Notes: generated from the sequence alone by a model not told the origin. A stretch of DNA of 64,000 nt from Buttiauxella agrestis (GCF_900446255.1 NZ_UIGI01000001.1:1018763-1082762); one strand, 5' to 3'; numbered from the stretch's first letter, positions 33,373-45,954 are shown. Numbers and translations are program-made.

Positions 33373-34545
33373 TTAACCCGCATTGGCCTGGATGATGTTA
33401 TTGATAAGCTCGTTGGCAGGCGCAAGATTCAGCTCGCGCGCATTGCTTTCATACACCGGAGAGTGACGAGTTGTGTTTGCCAGCATACTGCCTTCGCGAT
33501 TACTGGTATCCACAGTCACCAGCGTCGACAAACCGATACGCAGCGGATGTTGCTCAAGCTGCCTGGCATCCAGTTCAATACGCACAGGCAAACGCTGAAC
33601 GACTTTGATCCAGTTACCCGTCGCATTTTGTGCCGGGAGCAAAGAGAACGCGCTGCCGGTGCCCATATCCAGGCCGACAACTTTACCGGTGTACTCAACT
33701 TTATCGCCGTAAATATCACTGACGACAGTCGCCGGTTGGCCGATACGCATATGCGCAAGTTGGGTCTCTTTGAAGTTTGCATCCACCCACAAACCGCTCG
33801 CAGGCACGATGGCCATCAACGGAGTCGTTGGGCTAATTTGCGCGCCAACTTGCACGACACGGCGTGAAACATAGCCGGTCATTGGGCTGACGATTTTGGT
33901 ACGTTGCAGCGCCATCCAGGCATTACGCAACTCGGCTGCGGCCTGCTTAACGCTTGGCTGCTCTTCGAGTTTTGTGCCCAGGATCATCGCCTGATTGGCA
34001 TTATATTGCTGAACGGCAACATCCAGTTGCGCTTGAGCCGATGCGACGGCATCACGGGCGTGTTGCAATTCCTCACGACCAATCAGGTTGGCATTCCCCA
34101 ACGGTACGCGGCGATTCAGGTCGCTTTGAGCTTGTGCAAGAGAAGTCTTTTGCAGCTCAATATTGGCCTGATATTGCTTGCTGTTAATCATTAACTGACG
34201 TGTCTGACGAACACTTGAAGCCAACACGGTTTGTGCTTGCTCAAAGGCTTGCTCTGCATCAGCCTGGTCCAGCGTCACCAGCACATCGCCTTGTTTAACG
34301 AAGTCGGTATTATCAGCCCAAACCTTGGTTACGCTTCCGGAAACCTGGGACATTATCTGTACCTGATTACCGGCCACATACGCATCATCCGTATTTTCGT
34401 AGTGACGTAATACTAAAAACCAGTAAATCCCATATGCCACAGCAATAATGACAAACAGCAGGGTCAACAGGAGTAAGGCACCTTTACGTTTGCCTTTCTT
34501 GTTACCCGGCTGCTGCGGGGTTTGAGTCTCCGCATGTGCGCTCAT
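33373..34545 (-). CDS. emrA: Multidrug efflux periplasmic adaptor EmrA
   Basis: 390 residues from ATG 34545 (MSAHAETQTP, as in E. coli); a start four codons earlier is less likely. One N-terminal membrane helix (about 26-46), a biotinyl-lipoyl hairpin with a long coiled coil (about 90-205) and a beta-barrel domain follow. Bridges EmrB to TolC. Confidence 0.96.
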   Translation of the reverse strand: MSAHAETQTPQQPGNKKGKRKGALLLLTLLFVIIAVAYGIYWFLVLRHYENTDDAYVAGNQVQIMSQVSGSVTKVWADNTDFVKQGDVLVTLDQADAEQAFEQAQTVLASSVRQTRQLMINSKQYQANIELQKTSLAQAQSDLNRRVPLGNANLIGREELQHARDAVASAQAQLDVAVQQYNANQAMILGTKLEEQPSVKQAAAELRNAWMALQRTKIVSPMTGYVSRRVVQVGAQISPTTPLMAIVPASGLWVDANFKETQLAHMRIGQPATVVSDIYGDKVEYTGKVVGLDMGTGSAFSLLPAQNATGNWIKVVQRLPVRIELDARQLEQHPLRIGLSTLVTVDTSNREGSMLANTTRHSPVYESNARELNLAPANELINNIIQANAG

Positions 34546-34601
34546 GCTTATCTCCACACTTTTTTATTATAGTGATCGGCTGAGCCGACCTGTTAGACCC
34601 A

Positions 34602-34631
34602 ACAGGCCAGCAAGGTGAGTTGCTGGCCTGT
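34602..34631. other. Perfect 12-bp hairpin between mprA and emrA
   Basis: ACAGGCCAGCAA and TTGCTGGCCTGT arms around GGTGAG. No T-tract follows on the minus strand, so it may stabilise or be processed in the mprA-emrAB transcript rather than terminate it. Confidence 0.6.
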
Positions 34632-34679
34632 CGGTATTCATCTTTTTTGGGGCACTACGATTTCACGCGATGACGGCAC

Positions 34680-35210
34680 TTAGCGCACGGCTTCAAGTAC
34701 GGTCTGGTTCTCATCCATTTCATCCAGGCGGGTCAGCAGTTTGCGGGTAATATTTTCCAACTGCTCTTTCTCTGTACCGCTCAGTGAAGACCACAGCTCA
34801 TGCAAGCAGCGGTGTTGCGGCGGTAACACCTGACGTAAGAATTCGTGACCTTTTTCGGTCAAATGCAGATGCAGGCAGCGGCGATCGTTATCGCTTTCAC
34901 GGCGTTCAATCCAGCCACGCTTTTCCAGTTCATCAGCAATACGGGTCGCGTTGGTACGGGAAGAACCCAGAGCACAGCTCAATTCTGAAGGCTGAATGCT
35001 ATGGCTTTCCTGCGACTCAAGAGTGATCAACGCCATAAATAGCGTCTCGTTAATCCCTTGAGCTTTCAGCATTTTATTGCGGTTTTCCAAAAGCTTGCCC
35101 TGCATATGCATGCACAGGCGGGTCAGAAGAACTTCCTGGTATGGGAATTCCTCGTAGCGTTTGGCGCGAAATTTTAGCATTTGTTCAATGGGCGTAAACG
35201 AACTATCCAT
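34680..35210 (-). CDS. mprA: MarR-family repressor MprA (EmrR)
   Basis: 176 residues. The MarR winged helix-turn-helix spans about 55-140 ([31 protein letters not shown]). It represses its own operon emrRAB and releases DNA when uncouplers or salicylate-like ligands bind. First gene of the minus-strand operon. Confidence 0.96.
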   Translation of the reverse strand: MDSSFTPIEQMLKFRAKRYEEFPYQEVLLTRLCMHMQGKLLENRNKMLKAQGINETLFMALITLESQESHSIQPSELSCALGSSRTNATRIADELEKRGWIERRESDNDRRCLHLHLTEKGHEFLRQVLPPQHRCLHELWSSLSGTEKEQLENITRKLLTRLDEMDENQTVLEAVR

Positions 35211-35294
35211 TTTGGCATAACCTCATTAGTTGCGGTCGATATAATAACGATGGTGACAAATAAAGTAAATGTATTGTTTATACGTTTTTCATCG

Positions 35295-35636
35295 TCAGAC
35301 GGTGATCACCATCATGAGTTTCCAGGTTAATCCATAACCCAGAGCACTTAATAACGTCGGGATAATAATGCTGCGAGTTTTGTAAAAGCTCAGCCCGAGA
35401 ATGATAAATCCCATTAACGTCGGGACCAGACGCTGCGCGTCATGCATGATTTCAGGCACGCTGGAAACCACCAGCAAAGCGCAAATTGACGCAATGCCAA
35501 TGCTATCGAGCAGAACACCTGTCGCCCCACGTTTTGCCGGGCGTGTCGAATTTGCCCGGATGCGCAGAGGCAAATAGCGAAACATATAGTTGGCAAAGCC
35601 GACCAGCAGACCCAGCAAAAGCACTTGTGTACTCAT
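35295..35636 (-). CDS. ygaH: Branched-chain amino-acid exporter small subunit YgaH (AzlD type)
   Basis: 113 residues from ATG 35636 ([17 protein letters not shown]); the frame is open further upstream inside ygaZ but that part is not family sequence. Four hydrophobic segments. With YgaZ it exports L-valine and methionine. Start overlaps the ygaZ end by 4 bp. Confidence 0.94.
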   Translation of the reverse strand: MSTQVLLLGLLVGFANYMFRYLPLRIRANSTRPAKRGATGVLLDSIGIASICALLVVSSVPEIMHDAQRLVPTLMGFIILGLSFYKTRSIIIPTLLSALGYGLTWKLMMVITV

Positions 35637-36373
35637 TCTGGTTCTCCCTGATAAAACGCCTGCACTAATGCCGCCAGGCATCCACACGCAATGCCCGCAA
35701 AAATCGCCGCAGGAATAGAAATCAGCGTGACGCCCAGTAATGCGCCCGCAAGCGAAGCGGTCACCGTCCATGACTGCTTACGCTGGAACGATGCCAGTAA
35801 GAAGCTCATAAAAAGGGCGGGTAACATAAAGGTTAACGCCGCTTCCACAGCAGGGAAGTTATCCAGCAAACCATTCCCGGACCATGAACCTAGCGCGGTG
35901 CCCAGTATCCACGAAAACCAGGAGCTGAATGCGATGCCGATCATCCAGTTTTCGCTCCAGCGGCGGTTATCGCGCACCAGTTTCGCAGTGGCTGCGGCAA
36001 AAACTTCGTCGGTCAGGCCAAAAGCCCAAATCGCGGTTTTAGGTTTGCTCAACTGACGGGGAATTCGTTGGCGCAGGGAAGGGCCGTATAAGACGTGGCG
36101 CACATCCATTGCCATTACTGTTAATGCGGCCACCCACAAAGAACTGCCAGCAGCCAATAATGCGGTAATCACAAACTGGCTGGCACCAGCATAAATAATG
36201 CAGGAGAAAAACAGGCTTTCAAATGGCGTGAATCCCAGCTTGGTCGCATTCAATCCAAATGCGAATGCTACCGGAATATAGCTGATGACAATCGGTAAAC
36301 TGTCTTTCAGCCCTTCAACCCAGGTAGCATCGTTTTGTTTGTTATTTAGTGGAACTGTTGCAGGACTATCCAT
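35633..36373 (-). CDS. ygaZ: Branched-chain amino-acid exporter large subunit YgaZ (AzlC type)
   Basis: 246 residues with the AzlC-family segments [17 protein letters not shown] and [16 protein letters not shown] and several membrane helices. Partner of YgaH. Usual position upstream of mprA. Confidence 0.95.
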   Translation of the reverse strand: MDSPATVPLNNKQNDATWVEGLKDSLPIVISYIPVAFAFGLNATKLGFTPFESLFFSCIIYAGASQFVITALLAAGSSLWVAALTVMAMDVRHVLYGPSLRQRIPRQLSKPKTAIWAFGLTDEVFAAATAKLVRDNRRWSENWMIGIAFSSWFSWILGTALGSWSGNGLLDNFPAVEAALTFMLPALFMSFLLASFQRKQSWTVTASLAGALLGVTLISIPAAIFAGIACGCLAALVQAFYQGEPE

Positions 36374-36497
36374 ATTAACTATTTATCTATTTCTGACGTT
36401 AATGTCACTCGAATGAACAAACAGGGATAACCTTAACAGACTGGTACGACCCTTAATACCCCAAATTATCCGCAGGGTTTGTAAAGGATTAGTGGCA

Positions 36498-37673
36498 TCA
36501 CGGCTGACGGTGATAACCGCGCCACCACACTACCAAATTTAGTAGGGCAATGATGGCACCCGCCGCGCACACGCCATTCCATCCAGCATGTTGATAGGCG
36601 CTGGCAGAAATAATCGAACCTGCGGCCCCGCCAATAAAGTAGCTGGTCATATAACCGGCGGTCAGGCGATTTCGCGCGTCCGGCATCATGCGGTAGATAA
36701 CGGTTTGGTTGGTGATGTGCACGCCCTGCACCGTTAAGTCCAGAACCAGAATGCCAATGATAAGTGCGATGATTGAATACTGCCCCATCGCGATAGCAAT
36801 CCACGACAGCAACAACAGCACAAGCCCGATGGTCGTCGTAAGATGTGCTTTGCCTTTATCGGCAAAACCGCCCGCCGGACGCGCACCCAAAGCACCCGCC
36901 GCACCAGCCAGGCCAAACAGGCCAATCATCCCGTCCGAGAAGTTAAACGGCGGTGATGCCAGCAGAAATGCCATTGATGTCCAGAGAATGCTGAAGTTCG
37001 CAAACGTCAGGCAGCCCAACAATGCACGGGTACGCAATAGCGGGTTTTTGATAAACAGGCCGAATACCGAAGAGAGCAATTGCGGGTAATTCAGGTGCGT
37101 TTCAGACTTCACTTTCGGCAGTCCGCGCCACAGCGCTATAGCCATAAAGATCATGAGTACACTCGCCACCCAGTACACCGTCCGCCAGCCACCGAGACTT
37201 GCCAGTAATCCGGCAACAGTACGTGCCAGTAAGATGCCGAGCAACAGCCCGCTCATAATCGTGCCGACGACCTTGCCGCGCTTTTCTGGCTCGGCAAGCG
37301 TAGCCGCCAGGGGCACGAGAATTTGCGCCACCACCGAGAACAACCCGGTCAGTGCAGTGCCGAGGATCATCACCCACAGCGTTTGGCTTAGTGCCGTGAT
37401 GACCATACCGCCAGCCGCCAGCAACGTCATAAACACAATCAGCCCGCGGCGCTCAAACATATCACCCAGCGGCACCAGCAGCAGTAAACCTGCGGCATAG
37501 CCAAGCTGTGCGGCGGTCACAATAAATCCGGCCTGATTGATGGAGAGCGAAAACGCATTCGCGATAGTGTCGAGCAGGGGTTGTGCGTAGTAGTTGCTTG
37601 CAACGGCCAGACCCGTGGCGATAGACATCAGGACGATGAGCGCTGGGCTAAGTCCCTGGGAGGTTTTATTCAT
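36498..37673 (-). CDS. MFS transporter, intact counterpart of E. coli YgaY
   Basis: 391 residues from ATG 37673 (MNKTSQGLSPAL); the open frame upstream to 37874 is repeat-derived and rejected. Twelve predicted membrane segments and the MFS loop DMFERRGLIV near residue 75. It lies between ygaZ and proX where E. coli K-12 has the ygaY pseudogene. The substrate is unknown; the family contains drug and sugar exporters. Confidence 0.88.
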   Translation of the reverse strand: MNKTSQGLSPALIVLMSIATGLAVASNYYAQPLLDTIANAFSLSINQAGFIVTAAQLGYAAGLLLLVPLGDMFERRGLIVFMTLLAAGGMVITALSQTLWVMILGTALTGLFSVVAQILVPLAATLAEPEKRGKVVGTIMSGLLLGILLARTVAGLLASLGGWRTVYWVASVLMIFMAIALWRGLPKVKSETHLNYPQLLSSVFGLFIKNPLLRTRALLGCLTFANFSILWTSMAFLLASPPFNFSDGMIGLFGLAGAAGALGARPAGGFADKGKAHLTTTIGLVLLLLSWIAIAMGQYSIIALIIGILVLDLTVQGVHITNQTVIYRMMPDARNRLTAGYMTSYFIGGAAGSIISASAYQHAGWNGVCAAGAIIALLNLVVWWRGYHRQP

Positions 37674-37817
37674 TCTTATTCTTCGGTTGGAAATGACAGG
37701 ACGGGAATAATAGCGAAAATTAATGGGATTAGGGGACGGATTGTGCGGTTTGATTTGATTGGAATGACTTGCCACTTTCCTTATCGCGCAGGGAGATCTG
37801 TGAGTATCGCTGAATTT

Positions 37818-38357
37818 CCGTTCACCCGCGCGTGCAGTTATCTCTTTAATTCCAGAAAACGGTGAACGTATCAAGGAGATAACGCCATCTCCTTGATAAT
37901 CCTGGCGTCCGGCAAGTCAATCGCCGCTGCGCGGTAAACACCGTTTTTCACCCAACATTCGCGGTCGTTCGCGACTCGCTCCCGGCGATCGCTCACTCAC
38001 GTGGTTCCAGACCACGTGACCCCGACTGATGAGTAAAAACCGGCGCGATTGAGGCCGGGATCAAGGTCAAAACCGGTTTGGCTTTTGACTTTAGCTTTTG
38101 AAGTTGACCTTTGAGTCCGGCATAAATCGCTTCCATTTTGACAGTAACGAGCGGGTCTCGTCGTCAGGAACGGCGAGAGGTTGTGAGCGCAGGGAGCGCG
38201 TCGCAACCGACCCAGGGAGTGAAAAGAAAAATGGAGGTTTACCGCGAAGCGGCGATTTAAACGCCGGGAGTCAGGGTTCTTAGGGTGACGACGGTGGTCA
38301 CCCTAAGTCGTTCACCGTTTCGGTGATAACAGGGATCACTGAACGTTTAGTGAACGG
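37818..38357. repeat. Structured ~540-bp non-coding repeat, copy 1
   Basis: Bounded by CCGTTCAC and GTGAACGG. Contains a 12-bp-arm hairpin (TATCAAGGAGAT / ATCTCCTTGATA, 37869-37898), a 9-bp-arm hairpin at 37997-38019 and an 11-bp-arm hairpin (CTTAGGGTGAC / GTCACCCTAAG, 38279-38307). An inverted relative occupies 45994-46528. Short frames inside it are not convincing genes. It fills the interval between the MFS gene and proX; the rest of 37674-38381 shows nothing else. Confidence 0.8.
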
Positions 38358-38381
38358 AACCTTCTCTGCTTCGGCAAAGAC

Positions 38382-39374
38382 TTACTTAACTGCCAGTGCC
38401 TCATTCACCCAGCCATCGAACTCGGCCTGGTGAGCTTTAATCCAGCCATCAACGTGACCCTGAATATCAGCTTCTGAAGCATGACCGCTGTGCATCATCG
38501 CATTCTGAGCATTAATATCCGCCAGCGGTAATTTCATCAGGCTGAACAATTTCGCGGCCTGCGGGTTTTTCGCAGCCCAGGCTTTGTTCGCCACAATGTG
38601 CATGGTATTCACCGGGAAACCGTAGTTCGCGCCATTCGGCAGTTTGGTATCAATGTCTTTTTGCTCACCCGGCAAAGAAGAGAACGGTACTTGCAACCAC
38701 ACCACATCTTTCCCCGGCTTGAGCACATCGCTTACCCAATATGGCGTCCAGGTGTAATACAGCACCGGCTTGCCTTCTTTGAAGCGCGCAATCGTGTCAG
38801 CCATCATGGCGGAATAGTTACCGTGATTCACCGTGACGGTATCAGCCAGTTTATACGCTTCGTTCTGGTGATTAATGACCGCTTCACAACCCCAACCCGG
38901 TGTGCAGCCCATCATGTCGGCTTTGCCGTCGCCGTTGCTGTCGAACAGTTTGGCGATTTTGGGATCTTTTAGCTGCTCAACATTGGTAATGTGATACTGG
39001 TCAGCGGTTTTTTTATCAATCAAATAACCCTGTGCAGCGCCGGTAACATACACACCTTCACGATAGAATTTCTTATCGCCACCCGCCGCGGCATACATAT
39101 CGTCATGCAAAGGCTGCCAGTTCACTGCGGTAAATGTAGCATCGCCAGAGGCAATTGAGGTGTAACCGACGTTGTAATCGACTTCACTTGGCTTATTGAC
39201 GGTGTAACCCATTTTTTCCAGCGCCCGGCTGACCAGTTCAGTCTGGAACGTTTCTTCAGAAATGGTGCTTTGAATGGGCTGAACGGTAATGCCTTTACCC
39301 GGCAAATCAGCAGCAAAAGTGGTGGTAGTAACGAGTGTGGCAAGAGCTGTAGCTAATAGAGTTGTGTGTCGCAT
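38382..39374 (-). CDS. proX: Glycine betaine/proline-binding periplasmic protein ProX
   Basis: 330 residues from ATG 39374 ([14 protein letters not shown]) with a signal peptide cut after FAA. Residues for the betaine-binding Trp box ([24 protein letters not shown]) are seen. Captures osmoprotectants for ProVW. Separated from proW by 59 bp that contain a GC hairpin. Confidence 0.96.
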   Translation of the reverse strand: MRHTTLLATALATLVTTTTFAADLPGKGITVQPIQSTISEETFQTELVSRALEKMGYTVNKPSEVDYNVGYTSIASGDATFTAVNWQPLHDDMYAAAGGDKKFYREGVYVTGAAQGYLIDKKTADQYHITNVEQLKDPKIAKLFDSNGDGKADMMGCTPGWGCEAVINHQNEAYKLADTVTVNHGNYSAMMADTIARFKEGKPVLYYTWTPYWVSDVLKPGKDVVWLQVPFSSLPGEQKDIDTKLPNGANYGFPVNTMHIVANKAWAAKNPQAAKLFSLMKLPLADINAQNAMMHSGHASEADIQGHVDGWIKAHQAEFDGWVNEALAVK

Positions 39375-39408
39375 CGTCGTTATTCCTGATTGTGGTGATG
39401 GGGCGAGG

Positions 39409-39426
39409 GGCGGCACGAATGCCGCC
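39409..39426. other. GC hairpin in the proW-proX interval
   Basis: GGCGGC-ACGAAT-GCCGCC. No T-tract. Could protect or punctuate the proVWX mRNA between its second and third genes. Confidence 0.4.
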
Positions 39427-39433
39427 GCCAGGC

Positions 39434-40516
39434 TTATTTAATGAAGGGACGGGTCACTAAACCAATTGGACCTGAGTTGTACCAACGGCGGTTGCCACGG
39501 CTGCGTGAATCGCGGCCAATGGACTGAGTTAAGCGGTCGAGAATAATGGCAAGTATGACAATACCGACGCCGCCGACGGTCGCAAGACCCATATCGAGAC
39601 GGCCAATCCCGCGCAGTACCATCTGACCCAGACCGCCAACGGCAATCATCGAGGCGATAACGACCATTGAAAGTGCGAGCATCAGCGTCTGGTTCACACC
39701 GGCCATAATGGTTGGCATTGCCAGCGGAAGCTGAACCTTGAACAGCATCTGGCGCGGGCTTGCGCCAAACGAGCGTGAAGCTTCAATCAAATCTTCCGGC
39801 ACCTGCTTAATGCCCAGGATCGTCAGACGCACGATTGGCGGCAGGGCAAAGATAATCGTGACCACCACGCCCGGCACATTACCGATACCGAACAACATCA
39901 CAATCGGCACCAGATAAACAAACGCCGGAGTGGTTTGCATCGCATCAAGCAATGGACGAATGATCTTCGCGGCACGTTCGCTGCGGGCAAGCCAAATCCC
40001 AAGCGGCAGGCCGATTATCATGCAGAACAGCAGGGCGGTGAGCACCAGCGCCAGCGTCACCATGGCTTGCGACCAGGCACCAATCGCGCCAATCGCCACC
40101 AGCGAAACCAGTGTTGCGATACCCATCCCGAGGCTCGACATCTGCCACGCAATCAGCGCGAACAAAATGATGGCGACGGGGGCCGGCATGCCCAGCAAGA
40201 AGTGCTGGAAACCGCTCAGGATGTAATCCACCGGGACGCGGATCCCCTGGAACACCGGGCGGAAATGCATAACGACCCAATCGATGCCGCTTGTCACCCA
40301 GCTATCGAGCGGAATAAGCGTCTTATGAAAGGGATCGAGAATATTAAAATGCTCGGCTTGCGGAGCAGGCGCTGAATTCAGCCAGTCTGCGCTGCTGCTT
40401 GCTGCGGGTGTTGAAGCGGCCTGGCTTCCCCACGCATCGGCAGTTGAAGCCGCTTGTTGTGTTGTTGCGTCGGCAGCCGCTGCGCTGCCGGTATCCCACG
40501 GATTTGATGCACTCAT
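39434..40516 (-). CDS. proW: Glycine betaine/proline ABC transporter permease ProW
   Basis: 360 residues. An unusually Ala/Ser/Thr/Gln-rich N-terminal tail of about 50 residues precedes the membrane helices. The ABC permease EAA-like loop is seen in [22 protein letters not shown]. Overlaps proV by 4 bp. Confidence 0.96.
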   Translation of the reverse strand: MSASNPWDTGSAAAADATTQQAASTADAWGSQAASTPAASSSADWLNSAPAPQAEHFNILDPFHKTLIPLDSWVTSGIDWVVMHFRPVFQGIRVPVDYILSGFQHFLLGMPAPVAIILFALIAWQMSSLGMGIATLVSLVAIGAIGAWSQAMVTLALVLTALLFCMIIGLPLGIWLARSERAAKIIRPLLDAMQTTPAFVYLVPIVMLFGIGNVPGVVVTIIFALPPIVRLTILGIKQVPEDLIEASRSFGASPRQMLFKVQLPLAMPTIMAGVNQTLMLALSMVVIASMIAVGGLGQMVLRGIGRLDMGLATVGGVGIVILAIILDRLTQSIGRDSRSRGNRRWYNSGPIGLVTRPFIK

Positions 40517-41712
40517 TGACTTACCCCTTCACGATCTAACGCCTGTAGCAGCACCCCTTTTGAGATGATGCCCACGTACTGACTCTCTTCCCCAATAACC
40601 GGAACCGCGCACGGAGCCTGGCCGACATGGGTAAGTAAGTCACTCAGTGACGTTTCTGCGGAAACGGCCGCAGGAGATTCGAGGTAAGCTCCATCCAGAC
40701 CTTCACCCTTAGCGAGTGCGGCTTTCAGAGAATCGGTTGAGACAATGCCGAGGAATTTTTGCCCGCGCTCGATGACATAACCATATTCACGGTCTTCATC
40801 CTGGAGCAGTTTAAGTGCAGAACGAGGACCAAAACCTGCGGTTTTACGCAACAGCCCTGCCGGGCTACGACGGGCAATATCTTTGGCACTAAATACCTGG
40901 CTAATATCCACACCACGGAAGAAGGTGCGCACATAATCGTTCGCCGGGTTATTCAGAATTTCATCCGGTGTCCCGACCTGCACCACTTCGCCGCCCTGCA
41001 TAATGGCAATTCGGTCGCCAATACGCATCGCTTCATCCAGATCGTGAGAAATAAATACAATGGTACGCTGATGTTTCGCCTGCAATTTAATTAACTCGTC
41101 CTGCATTTCAGTACGAATTAAAGGATCAAGTGCGGAGAAGGCTTCATCCATCAATAATATATCCGGATTAATAGCCAAAGCACGGGCCAAACCCACACGT
41201 TGACGCATACCACCAGAAAGCTCATCAGGGTAAGCATGGGAATAATTTTCAAGCCCCACCTGACGTAACGCATCAAGCGCTTTTTCCTGACGTTCTTTAA
41301 CCGGGATGCCAGCTAATTCCATGCCGAATGCGGCGTTATTTAACACCGTCATATGGGGCATCAGAGCAAATGACTGGAATACCATAGAGATTTTATTTTT
41401 GCGGACTTCACGAAGTTCTGCGTCGGATATTTTAGCAATATCAACGCCGTCAATGAGTACCTGCCCACGGGTTGGTTCAATCAGGCGATTGAGAAGGCGA
41501 ACCATGGTGGATTTACCGGAACCCGATAACCCCATGATGACAAAAATCTCGCCTTCTTCAATGGCCAGACTGGCGTCTTTTACGCCAAGCGACAGCCCTG
41601 TTTTCTCCAATAATTCAGACTTTGAAATACCTTTCTCTATATATTTGAATGCACGCTGTGGATGCTCGCCAAATACCTTATATAAATTCTTTACTTCAAG
41701 TTTAATTGCCAT
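40513..41712 (-). CDS. proV: Glycine betaine/proline ABC transporter ATP-binding protein ProV
   Basis: 399 residues. Walker [10 protein letters not shown], signature LSGGMRQR, Walker [13 protein letters not shown], then C-terminal tandem CBS domains (about 285-395) that sense ionic strength. Powers osmoprotectant uptake. Heads the minus-strand proVWX operon, osmotically induced in relatives. Confidence 0.97.
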   Translation of the reverse strand: MAIKLEVKNLYKVFGEHPQRAFKYIEKGISKSELLEKTGLSLGVKDASLAIEEGEIFVIMGLSGSGKSTMVRLLNRLIEPTRGQVLIDGVDIAKISDAELREVRKNKISMVFQSFALMPHMTVLNNAAFGMELAGIPVKERQEKALDALRQVGLENYSHAYPDELSGGMRQRVGLARALAINPDILLMDEAFSALDPLIRTEMQDELIKLQAKHQRTIVFISHDLDEAMRIGDRIAIMQGGEVVQVGTPDEILNNPANDYVRTFFRGVDISQVFSAKDIARRSPAGLLRKTAGFGPRSALKLLQDEDREYGYVIERGQKFLGIVSTDSLKAALAKGEGLDGAYLESPAAVSAETSLSDLLTHVGQAPCAVPVIGEESQYVGIISKGVLLQALDREGVSQ

Positions 41713-42054
41713 GCAATAAAGTTATTCCTGTATTTATATATTTATACACAATTCCTGATGGAAATATTCACTGCATATACCCTAACATACTCAGAATCTG
41801 AGACAACCCTCGATTTCCGATATATCCAATATCCATGTGGCTTGAGTGGGCAGAATTTCCCATGAGTAAAGGGCTGAGGGCAAATCAGAGAAAGATGATA
41901 TTTTTTGTAAGCGGATGGGGAATTCGGTTGAATGAGAGGCGATCATCAATAATATGTAGGGTGGATAAGCGACAGCGTCATCCACCAATTTTTACATTTA
42001 TTAATGTCGGATGACGCGATGCTTATCCGACCTACATTAAGGTTATATGCTTAT
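41713..42054. other. proV upstream region and BIME, no gene
   Basis: 342 bp between proV and nrdF. The proV-proximal half is AT-rich, as expected for an osmoregulated, H-NS-sensitive promoter, but no -10/-35 was fixed. The nrdF-proximal part holds the REP pair at 41956-42035. Confidence 0.5.
41956..42035. repeat. BIME: two REP units in inverted orientation
   Basis: GTAGGGTGGATAAGCG...CATCCACC (41956-41986) faces GTCGGATGACG...ATCCGACCTAC (42006-42035) around an AT-rich spacer. It lies between the nrdF stop and the proV promoter. Confidence 0.85.
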
Positions 42055-43026
<972 letters not shown>

Positions 43027-45174
43027 TTATAAAGCGCAGGACACGCAGCCCTGGACCTCTGTTCCTTCCAGCGCCATCTGGCGTAAGCGAATGTAATACA
43101 GTGTTTTAATGCCTTTTTTCCAGGCGTAAATCTGCGCCTTATTAATATCGCGGGTGGTGGCGGTATCACGGAAAAACAGCGTCAGCGACAAGCCCTGGTC
43201 GACATGGCGCGTGGCCTCGGCGTAGGTATCGATGATTTTTTCCGGGCCGATGTCATACGCATCCTGATAAAACTCCAGATTGTCATTGGTCATAAACGGG
43301 GCGGGGTAGTAAACACGCCCGGTTTTGCCTTCTTTGCGGATCTCAATACGCGAGACAATCGGGTGAATGCTCGAGGTCGCGTGGTTGATATAAGAGATAG
43401 AACCGGTCGGCGGAATGGCTTGCAAATTCTGGTTATACAGCCCGAACTCCATCACATCATCACGCAACTGCTGCCACTGCTCGCGGGTGGGAATGGCGAC
43501 TCCGGCCCTGGCAAATAAAGCGCGCACTTTCTCGGTTTTTGGCTGCCAGTTTTCTTGCAGATATTGGTGGAAATATTCACCACTGGCATAACGCGATTGC
43601 TCGAAGCCTGCGAAGCGCTGTTTACGTTCGCGAGCCAGCAAATTCGAGGCGCGGACGGCGTGCCATGTGACGGTGTAGAAATAGAAGTTAGTGAAATCCA
43701 GCCCTTCCGTCGAGCCATAAGCAATGCCTTCCCGGGCCAGATAACCATGCAAATTCATCTGCCCAAGGCCGATGGCGTGGGACGCGGCATTTCCGGCTTC
43801 AATCGACGGCACCGAGCGAATGTGGCTCATATCAGAAACCGCCGTCAGGCCGCGAATCGCGGTTTCGATGGTCCTGGCAAAATCAGGCGAGTCCATGGTG
43901 TGAGCGATATTCAGCGAGCCGAGGTTACAGGAAATATCCTTCCCAACTTGCGCATAATCGAGATTTTCGTCGTACGTCGATGCGCTATTAACCTGGAGAA
44001 TTTCCGAGCATAAATTGCTCATGTTGATGCGGCCAGCAATCGGGTTTGCACGGTTTACCGTATCTTCAAACATGATGTACGGATAGCCAGATTCAAACTG
44101 AATTTCCGCCAGGCGCTGAAAGAATTCGCGGGCATTAATAAAGGTTTTGCGGATGCGCTCATCCGCCAGCATTTCTTCATAGCATTCGCTAATCGAAATA
44201 TCGCTATAGGGCTTGCCGTAAATCCGCTCGACATCGTAAGGCGAAAACAGCGCCATCGGCTGATTATCTTTAGCCAACTGGAAAGTGATATCTGGGATCA
44301 CAACACCTAGCGAAAGCGATTTAATCCGGATTTTTTCGTCAGCGTTTTCGCGCTTGGTATCGAGGAAACGCAAAATATCCGGGTGATGGGCGTGGAGATA
44401 AACCGCCCCCGCGCCCTGGCGAGCACCCAGTTGATTAGCATAAGAAAATGCATCTTCTAGCATTTTCATCACCGGGATCACGCCGGATGACTGGTTTTCG
44501 ATGCGTTTAATCGGCGCGCCCACTTCGCGTAAATTTGAGAGTAAAAACGCTACGCCTCCACCGCGTTTTGAAAGCTGCAACGCAGAATTTACCGCACGCC
44601 CAATGGACTCCATATTGTCTTCAATACGCAGCAAGAAACAGGAAACCAGCTCACCACGCTGCATCTTTCCGCAGTTAAGAAATGTCGGTGTCGCAGGCTG
44701 AAAGCGTCCGCTGAGCATTTCATCCATTAATTGCACAGCCAGCTTTTCGTCACCCTGAGCCAGCGTTAACGCCACCATACACACACGGTCGGGGAAGTGT
44801 TCCAGATACTCTTTGCCATCGTAAGATTTCAGCGTGTAGCTGGTGTAATACTTCCACGCGCCGAGGAAAGTCTGGAACCGGAACCCACTGTGGTGTGCTT
44901 TCTCAAACAGGCCGACCACAAAACTTCTCGGGTAGCGTTGCAGTACCGCATTGTCGTAATAGCCCTCAGCCACCAGACACTCCAGGCGCGCCTGCGGATT
45001 GGCAAACTGGCGCGAGCGGGGCAGCACATATTGCTGATGGAATTGCTCCACCGCCAGGTGGTCTTTCTCGAACTGAATGCGCCCCTGGGAATCATAAAGA
45101 TTCAGCATGGCGTTGAGCGCGTGATAATCCGCGCTTTCGTTCGCCGTCAGGCGGATAGCTTCTGTCGTTGCCAA
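43027..45174 (-). CDS. nrdE: Class Ib ribonucleotide reductase, alpha subunit NrdE
   Basis: 715 residues. Catalytic segments NLCSEILQ and [11 protein letters not shown], and the C-terminal redox CVSCAL, are present. Reduces NDPs to dNDPs with electrons from NrdH. The start overlaps nrdI by 28 bp, giving tight coupling. Confidence 0.97.
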   Translation of the reverse strand: MATTEAIRLTANESADYHALNAMLNLYDSQGRIQFEKDHLAVEQFHQQYVLPRSRQFANPQARLECLVAEGYYDNAVLQRYPRSFVVGLFEKAHHSGFRFQTFLGAWKYYTSYTLKSYDGKEYLEHFPDRVCMVALTLAQGDEKLAVQLMDEMLSGRFQPATPTFLNCGKMQRGELVSCFLLRIEDNMESIGRAVNSALQLSKRGGGVAFLLSNLREVGAPIKRIENQSSGVIPVMKMLEDAFSYANQLGARQGAGAVYLHAHHPDILRFLDTKRENADEKIRIKSLSLGVVIPDITFQLAKDNQPMALFSPYDVERIYGKPYSDISISECYEEMLADERIRKTFINAREFFQRLAEIQFESGYPYIMFEDTVNRANPIAGRINMSNLCSEILQVNSASTYDENLDYAQVGKDISCNLGSLNIAHTMDSPDFARTIETAIRGLTAVSDMSHIRSVPSIEAGNAASHAIGLGQMNLHGYLAREGIAYGSTEGLDFTNFYFYTVTWHAVRASNLLARERKQRFAGFEQSRYASGEYFHQYLQENWQPKTEKVRALFARAGVAIPTREQWQQLRDDVMEFGLYNQNLQAIPPTGSISYINHATSSIHPIVSRIEIRKEGKTGRVYYPAPFMTNDNLEFYQDAYDIGPEKIIDTYAEATRHVDQGLSLTLFFRDTATTRDINKAQIYAWKKGIKTLYYIRLRQMALEGTEVQGCVSCAL

Positions 45175-45557
45175 AATTCGTTGACTCCCTTACGCACGTT
45201 TTCAATGTCCTGGTCGGTGCCGAGTAACTCAAAACGATAGAGATACGGCACCTGGCATTTTTGGGCTATCACATCGCCCGCCCGGCAAAACCCTTCGCCG
45301 AAGTTTCGATTACCGCTGGCGATGACGCCGCGCAGTAATGCCCGATTGTTGGGGTTATTTAAAAATCGGATCACCTGCGCGGGTACGGCCCCGGCAATTC
45401 CGCCACCGCCATAACTCGGCACAATCAGGATGTAAGGCTCCGTCACTTCCAACCGTTGTTTGAAATCCAACGGAATGCGCAACGCGGGCAATCCCAGGCG
45501 TTCGATAAAACGCAGAGTATTTTCCGAGGTGCTGGAGAAGTAGACGAGATGACTCAT
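45147..45557 (-). CDS. nrdI: Flavodoxin-like NrdI
   Basis: 136 residues. [12 protein letters not shown] near the N-terminus forms the FMN phosphate loop; [12 protein letters not shown] and [11 protein letters not shown] follow. Supplies superoxide-type oxidant to build the Mn2-tyrosyl cofactor of NrdF. Overlaps nrdH by 4 bp. Confidence 0.97.
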   Translation of the reverse strand: MSHLVYFSSTSENTLRFIERLGLPALRIPLDFKQRLEVTEPYILIVPSYGGGGIAGAVPAQVIRFLNNPNNRALLRGVIASGNRNFGEGFCRAGDVIAQKCQVPYLYRFELLGTDQDIENVRKGVNEFWQRQKLSA

Positions 45558-45790
45558 GCTGTGGCTCGGGTTTGCAGGCGGTTAATCATATCCGGGCGAA
45601 ATCCGCTCCAGCTTTCCTGCTCGGTGATCACAACCGGCAACTGGCGATAACCCAAAGCACGCAAATCGTCGGCCGCCTCCGGGTTTACGTCGAGATTAAT
45701 CATCTCAAACGTGAACCCACGGCTTTCGATAGCACGCCTGGTAGCATGGCACTGAACACAGTCATTTCGAGTGTATATGGTAATGCGCAT
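45554..45790 (-). CDS. nrdH: Glutaredoxin-like electron donor NrdH
   Basis: 78 residues; the redox motif CVQC lies at about 11-14, and the thioredoxin-reductase contact region WSGFRPDMI is near the end. Reduces NrdE. First gene of the operon. Confidence 0.97.
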   Translation of the reverse strand: MRITIYTRNDCVQCHATRRAIESRGFTFEMINLDVNPEAADDLRALGYRQLPVVITEQESWSGFRPDMINRLQTRATA

Positions 45791-45822
45791 GATTCTTATT
45801 CTCTCTGTGGTTGAGAATATGA

Positions 45823-45869
45823 ATACTAGATGTGGGCGAGAAAATTATCAACCATACAAGATATAGTAT
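45823..45869. promoter_or_regulatory. Tandem NrdR boxes before nrdH
   Basis: ATACAAGATATAGTAT (45854-45869) matches the NrdR consensus ACACWATATATWGTGT at 13 of 16 positions. A weaker copy starts at 45823, exactly 31 bp away, the three-turn spacing typical of NrdR sites. Predicts repression when dATP is ample. Confidence 0.65.
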
Positions 45870-45954
45870 TTTTAGATAAGGGAGGAATTGGCTCTCACCA
45901 CAGCTTTCTCCCCCTGAGAGGGAGAAAACCGAGCGCGTATCCCTCCCCAGGGAG

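Noticed and set aside
37674-37874. N-terminal extension of the MFS protein
   Set aside because: The added residues derive from promoter and repeat sequence; the normal MFS start is at 37673.
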